Assembly: GCA_965263365.1 (NCBI GenBank) | Contig: CBDHHJ010000001.1 | Coordinates: forward strand, 1 to 20,687 | Source: CANMUM01 sp965263365 | GTDB taxonomy: Bacteria; Pseudomonadota; Alphaproteobacteria; Rhodobacterales; Rhodobacteraceae | Direction of reading: 5' to 3' | DNA length: 20,687 nucleotides | Shown here: positions 15,043-20,687 of the stretch, one piece after another | How the letters are laid out: every line of letters begins with the position of its first letter | How positions within the stretch are numbered: the first letter of the stretch is position 1 | The notes under the pieces: model-generated | Told to the model about the DNA's origin: nothing | Database searches by the model: none | What the model saw: the letters and a program-made list of their open reading frames with translations, nothing else | Position numbers and translations under genes: made by a program

Positions 15043-15350
15043 CAACAAATCAACATGAAGCAACATTATTGTTGTGGCCTGCCTCTTCGAAGTGTTTCAA
15101 CGTCTTTATTAGATCCTGCAGTTTTACACAGTGGGGCTCATGCCGCCTTCTCACTATAAGTTGGCGTGAACGACACAAGCAAGTTGGTTTCAGGCTCAGG
15201 CGGTCGATAGCCAAGCGAGCCCATGCCTCAAACTCAAATTTTGAAGCCGAAACTAACTCAAATACCGGACCAGTTTTCATGATACAGAACAATTGCGATC
15301 GAATAAATGATGAACACAAAGAAAAATATCAAAGCACTAAATATACAAGA
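15043..15350. other. Convergent gap between the fliL-type gene and flgD
   Basis: About 300 bases between two convergent operons. No strong terminator with a T-run is visible; only a short CAACA-TTAT-TGTTG hairpin appears near 15062-15075. A minus-strand frame (ATG at 15280, stop at 15050) could encode a 76-residue Cys/Arg-rich product (FELVSASKFEFEAWARLAID near its start). It has no ribosome site and I match it to no family. It may be chance, a relic or an unrecognised gene. Confidence 0.4.
15050..15280 (-). CDS. Doubtful small ORF downstream of flgD, 76 residues
   Basis: The ATG at 15280 would give a 76-residue product with a plausible helical start (ELVSASKFEFEAWARLAIDR), then an Arg/Cys/His-rich middle and an acidic end (HFEEAGHNNNVASC). 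The frame runs back to a TTG at 15319, but neither start has a Shine-Dalgarno site. It would follow flgD by about 70 bases on the same strand. I recognise no family. It could be a remnant, since neighbouring genes are packed tightly and this gap is not. Confidence 0.2.
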   Translation of the reverse strand: MKTGPVFELVSASKFEFEAWARLAIDRLSLKPTCLCRSRQLIVRRRHEPHCVKLQDLIKTLKHFEEAGHNNNVASC

Positions 15351-16046
15351 CTACTCTGGCGTATTCTCATTCAATTCAATAATTGTGGAAACAGGCACCT
15401 CGGATCCGCTCCGCAGATGAACATACGGACTATCACTTCGAAAATTGATGGCTTGAATGGAGTCGACCAGCGCAACCTCATCAACACCGATCAATTGATC
15501 ATCATCATAGAAAGAAGCAACGAAACTATATTGTCCGGTCGGAACTCCTTCTGGAGACCATTGTTGCGTGTTTCCCGTATTCGTAGATTCAAAAACCGCT
15601 ACTTCTCCACCTGATAAGGTTTGAACAGAAATTTTAACACTTGTCGCTTCAGGTTGAGGTTGAATCTGGAATGAAATCGGTTGATCAGAAACATTCACAA
15701 AAGTCGCTGGCGCAACAGCGGTTTTGCCGATAAGACCTGCATAATTTTCAATACTTTGCTGAATAATTGACGATTCAATAGCCTCGAGCCGAGTATTGGC
15801 ATTGACCAGTTGCTCTACGGAAGAAAAACTCGCCAATTGCGCAACAAATTCTGACGAATCGAGAGGACTTAGCGGGTCCTGATTACGCAGTTGGGCTGTA
15901 AGTAATTCAAGAAAACTTTGAAAGTCTGCGCCTGTGGATATTCGCGACTGTTCGCTCACTTGACCATCGCTAACGTTAGAATCCACCGCCGGTTGTGCAG
16001 CGCTTATTGAGTTGTTCTGTGGAGATGTGATTCTTTCGTTCAACAT
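15351..16046 (-). CDS. flgD: Hook-capping scaffold protein FlgD
   Basis: A 231-residue protein. The N-terminal part has the FlgD signature FQSFLELLTAQLRNQDPLSPLDSSEFVAQLASFSSVEQLVNANTRL (about 44-90). Then come AGLIGKTAVAP and a C-terminal beta-rich domain with the FlgD tail pattern V-VQTLSGGEVAVFES, PTGQYSFVASF. FlgD caps the growing hook and guides FlgE assembly. AGGAAGAG lies a few bases before the ATG at 16046. It starts 13 bases after the fliK stop and is probably co-transcribed with it. Confidence 0.94.
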   Translation of the reverse strand: MLNERITSPQNNSISAAQPAVDSNVSDGQVSEQSRISTGADFQSFLELLTAQLRNQDPLSPLDSSEFVAQLASFSSVEQLVNANTRLEAIESSIIQQSIENYAGLIGKTAVAPATFVNVSDQPISFQIQPQPEATSVKISVQTLSGGEVAVFESTNTGNTQQWSPEGVPTGQYSFVASFYDDDQLIGVDEVALVDSIQAINFRSDSPYVHLRSGSEVPVSTIIELNENTPE

Positions 16047-16059
16047 TTGATTGCTCTTC

Positions 16060-17169
16060 CTAAACTTTATAGTCTATACGGCCATCTGCACTGAAATTGG
16101 CAAACGGCATTGCCACCGGCGGTTGTGCACTCGAATTGGAAATGTAGGCTTCAAACAATTCACCGCCGCGTGCGCGAGCGCGATGTTGATCGAATAATCC
16201 ATCATTTTCGGAGTAATTCATGGTCAGATCAATTTCCCCGGCCCCAAGATTCTCAATATTAGATTTCAGAATTTCGATATTGCGGCGAACGATATCGTAC
16301 GTCATCGAATTTTCTACATTAACGGCCGCCTTAATTTTACCACTTGGGTGAAAATCAAAGTTTATGATTAGCTTTCCTAGCTCAGGCGGATCCAATGCGA
16401 TTTCCAGCCGACCGTTGTGGTCCCGACGCACGAGCGCATTTGTGACACGCGCGAGTATAGACTGCTCTGTATTTGGAGTTATTGTAATTTTGGTAGTCGA
16501 GCCCACCGACTTATTTATAGAATTGTCTACGGAAGATCGCTCCAATTCCGATATCAATCCAGCCGCTACCCCCTCATTCTCAGACACTACTGCCGAATTT
16601 TGATAAAGTGTATGAAGCTTAAACTTTTCAGACAAAATCATACTTGAAAATTTCATTTCGCTGGAATTTGATCGAAATATTATATTGCTCCGCCCTACTT
16701 CAGAAAACGCTTGAGCATTCGTACTTCTTTTTTTTGTAACCTCACGTTCTCGCGATGCGTCGAGCTTTAAGCTCTCGTTCCTATTGTCCCCGGAAACGGG
16801 TTTTTTGTTACTTGTTGACTGACCATCGCGGCTAGCGACCAAGTTCAATTGACTTACCGGTTCTCGATTTGAACTTTTCTTTTGCGACTCCAGCAATAAT
16901 TCACTCTCACTTGCATCTTTTCTTGTTTTGCTCGGTTTCACCTCCGCGTCAGTGGAACCAGGAAGAGCAATATTATCATGTTGCTTTTCTTCATTTGATC
17001 TGTCGATGCTTTCTTCGCCCCGACTGTTTCCAAGCATAACTCGACGCACTTCCTCATAATGCGGAGAGAAGGTTTTGGCATCATTTTCCGAATTGTTTGC
17101 TGAAAACTTTGAATCGATTCGGATTTCTCCAGCGATTGCGTTGCCCAAAACTTGTTGTACATCAGCCAT
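16060..17169 (-). CDS. fliK: Flagellar hook-length control protein FliK
   Basis: A 369-residue protein. The first 230 residues are polar and low-complexity (Ser, Asn, Lys, Glu), as expected for the exported ruler part of FliK. The C-terminal region carries the Flg_hook domain: GRLEIALDPPELGKLIINFDF, IKAAVNVENSMTYDIVRRNIEILKSNIENLGAGEIDLTMNY (about 255-325). LDPPELG is the family signature. FliK measures hook length and switches FlhB export specificity. It is divergent from flgJ across 81 bases and upstream of flgD. Confidence 0.93.
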   Translation of the reverse strand: MADVQQVLGNAIAGEIRIDSKFSANNSENDAKTFSPHYEEVRRVMLGNSRGEESIDRSNEEKQHDNIALPGSTDAEVKPSKTRKDASESELLLESQKKSSNREPVSQLNLVASRDGQSTSNKKPVSGDNRNESLKLDASREREVTKKRSTNAQAFSEVGRSNIIFRSNSSEMKFSSMILSEKFKLHTLYQNSAVVSENEGVAAGLISELERSSVDNSINKSVGSTTKITITPNTEQSILARVTNALVRRDHNGRLEIALDPPELGKLIINFDFHPSGKIKAAVNVENSMTYDIVRRNIEILKSNIENLGAGEIDLTMNYSENDGLFDQHRARARGGELFEAYISNSSAQPPVAMPFANFSADGRIDYKV

Positions 17170-17250
17170 ACAACATTACTACCCATGATAACTTATTATT
17201 TAGTTACACCACCTATACGGGTGTTCATCAACGCTTTCGGGAATATATTG
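17170..17250. promoter_or_regulatory. Divergent fliK / flgJ promoter region with two inverted repeats
   Basis: The 81-base spacer has TAACT-N8-AGTTA at 17189-17206 and, sharing its last base, ACACC-N9-GGTGT at 17206-17224. Both are candidate operators for dimeric regulators controlling the two divergent operons. No clear -35/-10 pair or flagellar sigma motif is visible. Confidence 0.35.
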
Positions 17251-17586
17251 ATGACGATCGAAAACCAACCACCCTCAAAGGGGCAGGCTTTTTCTAAAAT
17301 ACTGGCCTCGCCTCAAGCGATCAATAAATACAGCAATAATTCTTATTTAGAACACCAAAGACAGGCTGAGAAAGAATTTGAATCTGTTTTTATTGCCGAA
17401 ATGCTTACTCACGCTGGCCTTGATAAAGCCGTGACACGTGACTCAGGATATAGTGGCCAAGCTTTTTCTCGAATGTTAATTGACGCTTATGCCAGTCAAT
17501 TAGCGGGGAAAGGCCTTCTAAAGATTAGCGACTCAATTGCTCAGCAGTTCATCAACAACCAACCACTTGGAGCGTCAGATGAGTAA
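17251..17586 (+). CDS. flgJ: Rod-binding protein FlgJ (single-domain)
   Basis: A 111-residue protein equal to the N-terminal rod-binding domain of FlgJ: EKEFESVFIAEMLTHAGL, then GYSGQAFSRMLIDAYASQLAGKGLLKISDSIAQQF. The peptidoglycan hydrolase domain found in enterobacterial FlgJ is absent, as usual in alphaproteobacteria. The ATG at 17251 is chosen. The frame is open further upstream, but that part reads as intergenic, and GGGAA lies about nine bases before this ATG. It overlaps the next gene by ATGAGTAA. Confidence 0.88.
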   Translation: MTIENQPPSKGQAFSKILASPQAINKYSNNSYLEHQRQAEKEFESVFIAEMLTHAGLDKAVTRDSGYSGQAFSRMLIDAYASQLAGKGLLKISDSIAQQFINNQPLGASDE

Positions 17587-17953
17587 AATAGTTCGCTTGT
17601 TTACAAGTATGAGAAAAATACTCGAAGAGGAAAGTAGATCAATTGAATCTGGGTCTCTTGAAAAATTACCTGAGCTTCATTTGAGAAAAACTGACCTATT
17701 TGATCAGATTGAAGAATTAGAAACGTCGTTTCAAAATTTAAATGAGCTTTCTGCGTTTAAGGAAGCACTTCGACTGACTCAAAAAATAGCCTCAAACAAT
17801 GCGCGCCGCCTTAAGCTATTTGAAGAAGGAGCTCGGTCTGCCCAAAAAAAACTGCAGAGCTTGATGGACAATCAATGCGTGGTTACCGCGTATTCTAAGG
17901 ATGGTACACAGATTAAGGTCTCGAGACCATCGACGATAAAGTCAAATGTATAG
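17579..17953 (+). CDS. flgN: FlgN-like flagellar chaperone
   Basis: A 124-residue, almost wholly helical protein with long amphipathic stretches (VRLFTSMRKILEEESRSIES, KTDLFDQIEELETSFQNLN) and a short basic tail. Size, fold and position fit FlgN, the export chaperone for hook-filament junction proteins FlgK and FlgL. No residue is diagnostic. It starts inside the flgJ stop (8-base overlap), which indicates translational coupling. Confidence 0.65.
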   Translation: MSKIVRLFTSMRKILEEESRSIESGSLEKLPELHLRKTDLFDQIEELETSFQNLNELSAFKEALRLTQKIASNNARRLKLFEEGARSAQKKLQSLMDNQCVVTAYSKDGTQIKVSRPSTIKSNV

Positions 17954-17968
17954 CCAAACATTCTGATA

Positions 17969-17983
17969 TTAAGCAAAAATTAT
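17969..17983 (+). promoter_or_regulatory. CtrA-like site upstream of flagellin gene
   Basis: TTAA-GCAAAAA-TTAT is one mismatch from the core TTAA-N7-TTAA. It lies about 190 bases before the flagellin ATG. No sigma-28 or sigma-54 motif is visible in this spacer, so the promoter class is open. Confidence 0.25.
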
Positions 17984-18013
17984 ACTTATAGTTGTTTCGT
18001 GAGATCACAACAA

Positions 18014-18027
18014 CCCAAACGGTTGGG
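18014..18027 (+). promoter_or_regulatory. Hairpin CCCAA-ACGG-TTGGG in flgN / flagellin spacer
   Basis: CCCAA at 18014-18018 pairs with TTGGG at 18023-18027 over a four-base loop. An alternative register pairs CAACC (18011-18015) with GGTTG (18021-18025). A T-rich stretch (CTTTGTTT) follows after four bases. It could be a weak terminator of flgJ-flgN or part of the flagellin leader. Confidence 0.35.
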
Positions 18028-18086
18028 CGGCTTTGTTTAAATGACAAGTCGAGACGCAAACAACGTCACTGGCAACTCTCGCCGAC

Positions 18087-18111
18087 CCGACATCTCGTAT
18101 TCCGAGGTCGG
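18087..18111 (+). promoter_or_regulatory. Stable hairpin in the flagellin 5' leader, candidate FlbT target
   Basis: CCGAC (18087-18091) and CTCG (18094-18097) pair with GTCGG (18107-18111) and CGAG (18103-18106): nine base pairs with a two-base bulge and a TATTC loop. It ends about 60 bases before the flagellin ATG. In Caulobacter, FlbT binds the flagellin mRNA leader and lowers its stability; flbT is three genes downstream here. The pairing is visible in the sequence; the regulatory link is inference. Confidence 0.5.
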
Positions 18112-18170
18112 ATTGAATCAATAGCCGCCGGAGCTAATCCGGAATCAACTCAATCCACTTGGAGAAAAAC

Positions 18171-19010
18171 ATGACTAACTCTCTTTTGACAAACACAAGC
18201 GCATTCGTTGCTCTTCAAAACTTGCGTACGGTTAATCAAAACCTTGCAGATGTTCAAAACCAAATCTCAACTGGTAAAAGCATTTCAAATGCACGTGACA
18301 ACGCTGCCATTTTTGCCGTCTCTTCGGTTATCGAATCGGATGTGCGGGGCTTTGAATCGATTTCAGAAACGTTGAATCTTGGTTCGTCTACTGTCTCTGT
18401 TGCACGAAACGCCTCTGAACAAATCACCGACCTTCTGACAGAAATCAAAGGTCTAGTGGTTTCAGCGCAGGAAGAGAATGTTGATCGCGCCAAAATTCAG
18501 ACTGGTATTACGGAAACGGTCAACCAGATCACATCTATCGTGAATGCCGCACAGTTCAATGGACTAAATCTTATTCAGAATGGCGCCACGGACGTTGACG
18601 TTCTCGCTTCACTTGACCGCGCATCGGATGGCAGTGTCACCGCATCAAGCATCACGATTGCCGCGGTTGATCTCGATACGGCAACCGGTGGTGGTTTGGC
18701 AGCTGTTGCAGCCATTGATGTTGATGTAGCGGACCCAAGCGGCGCGCTTGCCACCATTGAAGCCGGCATTCAAACGGCAATTGACGCAGCATCGTCTTTC
18801 GGCGCAAGTCAGCGTCGCGTAGAAATTCAGGATGAATTTGTCAACAATTTGATTGACAATCTGCGAACGGGTATTGGCGCCTTGACCGATGCCGATTTAG
18901 AAGAAGCATCTGCGCGACTTCAGTCGTTACAGGTTCAGCAGCAATTGGGTGTCCAGGCTCTTTCAATTGCCAACCAGTCTCCGCAAGCCCTGCTTGGACT
19001 ATTCCGATAG
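18171..19010 (+). CDS. fliC: Flagellin (filament protein)
   Basis: A 279-residue flagellin with conserved ends. The N-terminal D0/D1 region reads LLTNTSAFVALQNLRTVNQNL, then QNQISTGKSISNARDNAAIFAV. The C-terminal region reads NNLIDNLRTGIGALTDADLEEASARLQSLQVQQQLGVQALSIANQSPQALLGLFR. The central part is short, without large D2/D3 domains, so the filament is compact. The ATG at 18171 is preferred over an in-frame upstream ATG at 18159 because TTGGAG sits seven bases before it. Codons are less AT-rich than in neighbouring genes, as expected for a strongly expressed protein. It is followed by flaF and flbT. Confidence 0.96.
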   Translation: MTNSLLTNTSAFVALQNLRTVNQNLADVQNQISTGKSISNARDNAAIFAVSSVIESDVRGFESISETLNLGSSTVSVARNASEQITDLLTEIKGLVVSAQEENVDRAKIQTGITETVNQITSIVNAAQFNGLNLIQNGATDVDVLASLDRASDGSVTASSITIAAVDLDTATGGGLAAVAAIDVDVADPSGALATIEAGIQTAIDAASSFGASQRRVEIQDEFVNNLIDNLRTGIGALTDADLEEASARLQSLQVQQQLGVQALSIANQSPQALLGLFR

Positions 19011-19019
19011 TTATCATAG

Positions 19020-19048
19020 CGCCCGTATCAGTATTCATGATACGGGCG
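19020..19048 (+). terminator. 11-bp perfect hairpin after flagellin (leaky terminator or mRNA 3' stabiliser)
   Basis: CGCCCGTATCA (19020-19030) and TGATACGGGCG (19038-19048) pair perfectly over a seven-base loop, ten bases after the flagellin stop. No T-run follows (ACTTCTAG), so it is not a full intrinsic terminator. It may protect the flagellin mRNA 3' end and let only some transcription reach flaF and flbT. Confidence 0.75.
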
Positions 19049-19083
19049 ACTTCTAGAATGGGTAAAAAGGCCCTAATCTTGAA

Positions 19084-19485
19084 ATGACAAACAAAACACT
19101 CGCTAATCAAGCTTACATCCGTTCAAAAAAATCGATCAGTTCACCACGCGCAATTGAATTTCATATCTTTTCTCAGTACACCGCGGCTTTATCTGCGGCC
19201 GAAAAAAAAAGGTGTAAAAACAATGTCGCTTATGTAGAAGCGCTCAGTGACAACCTCCGTCTCTGGACTAGCCTAGGCGCTGCGGTTGCGACAAAAAACA
19301 ACAGTCTACCTGCCGATTTGCGTGCACAAATTTTTTCGTTGTTTGAATTTACTCGGGCACACACACTTCGCCTCTTGTCTGGAGCTGACAATCTAACCGC
19401 AGAACCGCTTATCGAAATTAATCAAAATATAATGAATGGTCTGCGAACTGATTATAAAAACACAATCTCAGAGGCCGGGACATGA
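19084..19485 (+). CDS. flaF: Flagellin synthesis regulator FlaF
   Basis: A 133-residue helical protein matching FlaF: RAIEFHIFSQYTAALSAAEKKR, then NVAYVEALSDNLRLWTSLGAAVATKNNSLPADLRAQIFSLFEFTRAHTLRLLSG. FlaF acts with FlbT in post-transcriptional control and secretion of flagellin in alphaproteobacteria. It lies 73 bases after flagellin, beyond the 19020-19048 hairpin, and overlaps flbT by ATGA. Its ribosome site is weak (AAGG about 14 bases away), which would suit low expression relative to flagellin. Confidence 0.92.
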   Translation: MTNKTLANQAYIRSKKSISSPRAIEFHIFSQYTAALSAAEKKRCKNNVAYVEALSDNLRLWTSLGAAVATKNNSLPADLRAQIFSLFEFTRAHTLRLLSGADNLTAEPLIEINQNIMNGLRTDYKNTISEAGT

Positions 19486-19883
19486 GCGGACTAGTGCTTA
19501 GATTGAAACCTCATGAGAAGGTACTAGTAAACGGTGTAATACTGCAAAACGGCGAGAAGGCGGCAAAAATTCGTGTTCGATCAAATGATGTACGAATTCT
19601 TCGGACACGCGATGCCTTGGAACCAGAAGACGCAAACACACCGCTGAAGCGAATTTACTACATTGCGCAGCTCGCTCTTGCGGGTGAAGCCGACCAAGAG
19701 GAAGCAAAACAGCAATTACTCCAGGGCCTCGAAGCGGTATCAGAGATTTTTTGTGGCAATGCTGCCAGTAAAATAGATCGCGCCCACCAAGGTGCTCTCG
19801 ATAAAAAATTCTTCGTTGTGATGCGTTCTGTAAAAAGCCTCTTCAAGTTAGAAGAAGAGCTCCTCATGCGCGCGGCAGGATGA
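19482..19883 (+). CDS. flbT: Flagellin mRNA regulator FlbT
   Basis: A 133-residue protein with the FlbT opening GLVLRLKPHEKVLVNGVILQNGEKAAKIRV, then RDALEPEDANTPLKRIYYIAQLALAGE. A helical C-terminal half follows. In Caulobacter, FlbT binds the 5' leader of flagellin mRNA and promotes its decay until the hook is complete. The flagellin leader hairpin at 18087-18111 is a likely target here. It overlaps flaF by four bases; the next gene starts one base after its stop. Confidence 0.95.
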   Translation: MSGLVLRLKPHEKVLVNGVILQNGEKAAKIRVRSNDVRILRTRDALEPEDANTPLKRIYYIAQLALAGEADQEEAKQQLLQGLEAVSEIFCGNAASKIDRAHQGALDKKFFVVMRSVKSLFKLEEELLMRAAG

Positions 19884-19884
19884 A

Positions 19885-20687
19885 ATGACCTTTGCGCCTG
19901 CCATCCCATTTGGCGGATTTTTGGGGTTTCGAGTATTTGAATCAACCTCTTCGCGTCAGAGGCAAGGCTTTGAGGAAAATCCCGTCACGCAGAGAAATCT
20001 CGACTACTTCCGCGCAAACATTGCAAACGCGCGCACCCCTCTTGACCTGGTTAGCGACCGCAAGTTGTTACAAGTAGCTTTGGCTGCATTCGGCCTCAGC
20101 GAAGAGATTGATAAAGGTGCAATCATCCGACGTGTACTTGAAGACGGCACGGAAGAAACAACCGCATTTGCAAACCGAATTGGTGATTCACGTTGGCGGG
20201 GAATTTTCAAGTGTATTTGGATACGGAAATTCAGGGGGTGCGCGCGTAGACCTTGAGACATTTCAAGGTGAAATTATAGAGAGGTACTTGGACCTCGCAT
20301 TCGAGGAACGGGTTGGTGAAGTTGAACCAGATTTTCGACTGGCATTGAATTTTCGGCGTGAAATTCAAACGATCGCCGCATCGGAAACAGTCAACAGTAA
20401 TGGTTGGATTAGAGCATTGGCACAACGCCCACTCCGCGCAATTTTGGAAGGTGCGCTTGGGTTACCGTCATCGATTTCGTCTCTAGACATCGACCAACAA
20501 ATAATTTTGTTTAAAAAAGCGGCCAATCGTACTTATGGATCTGCTAGCCTTGAGATATTTTCAAATCCTGAAAATATCGAAGACGCAATTCGAAAGTTTT
20601 TTATTCGGCGTGAGCTTGAAGCAGGGCCAAGCGCGACGACGCCCGGCGCCACAAGTCTTTCTTTACTGACCACAACCCGTACCCAGA
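19885..20687 (+). pseudogene. DUF1217 flagellar-cluster protein, frameshifted and cut by window edge
   Basis: The first frame encodes about 105 residues of a DUF1217-type protein (FGGFLGFRVFEST, NLDYFRANIANARTPLDLVSDRKLLQVALAAFGL, TAFANRIGDSRWR). It then becomes nonsense and stops at 20254-20256. The next frame continues the family sequence without a stop to the window end: FSSVFGYGNSGG-RVDLETFQG, then FEERVGEVEPDFRLALNFRREI, and DIDQQIILFKKAANRTYGSASLEIF-NPENIEDAIRKF. Removing one G from the GGGG at 20198-20201 joins them into RWREFSSVFGYGN. This is therefore a single-base insertion in a short G-run: a real mutation, a phase-variable tract or a sequencing error. DUF1217 proteins accompany flagellar genes in Rhodobacterales. 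The 3' end lies outside the window. Confidence 0.8.

Noticed and set aside
15069..15614. Plus-strand 181-residue frame across the convergent gap
   Set aside because: More than a third of it is antisense to flgD and it has no family pattern.

Overview
This window is a dense flagellar gene cluster from an alphaproteobacterium. The evidence is the flagellin-flaF-flbT order, a DUF1217-type protein, a MotE-like protein between fliL and motA, a single-domain FlgJ, and CtrA-like motifs. The layout fli(P-N-H-F) divergent from fliL-X-motE-motA-X-flgFGAH resembles Rhodobacterales (Roseobacter-type) clusters. The DNA is fairly AT-rich and several proteins (FliM, FliG, FliN, FliH) are strongly diverged, so a genus cannot be named.

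Layout. (1) 1-1159: the first codons of a probable motB on the minus strand, then a diverged fliM on the plus strand. (2) 1160-2164: a gene-poor stretch. It holds a perfect FNR-type box, a perfect 7-bp inverted repeat, and a possible minus-strand micro-operon with its own promoter: a 57-residue one-helix membrane protein followed by a TAATG-coupled 49-residue ORF. (3) 2165-6507, minus strand: fliF-fliH-fliN-fliP-fliG, most junctions overlapping, encoding the MS ring, the C-ring/switch and an export-gate subunit. (4) 6654-15042, plus strand: one long operon of fliL, a small membrane/coiled-coil gene, motE, motA, a 780-residue exported repeat protein, flgF, flgG, flgA, flgH and a second FliL-type gene. 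It encodes stator parts, the distal rod and the L ring, and its products are largely membrane or periplasmic. (5) 15043-15350: a convergent gap without a convincing gene. (6) 15351-17169, minus strand: fliK-flgD (hook length and hook cap). (7) 17251-17953, plus strand: flgJ and a flgN-like chaperone gene. (8) 18171-end: flagellin, flaF, flbT and a DUF1217 gene that carries a frameshift and runs off the window.

The genes build a complete basal-body section. FliF/G/M/N form the rotor, MotA with off-window MotB forms the stator, and FliL paralogues, MotE and the large periplasmic protein probably support the stator. FlgF/G/J/A/H form rod and rings, FlgD/FliK the hook, and FlaF/FlbT control flagellin. 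The parts I consider most interesting are the MotE / large periplasmic protein pair, the switch proteins that lack usual signature motifs, the structured flagellin mRNA leader and 3' hairpin, and the FNR box and micro-operon in the gap beside the C-ring genes.
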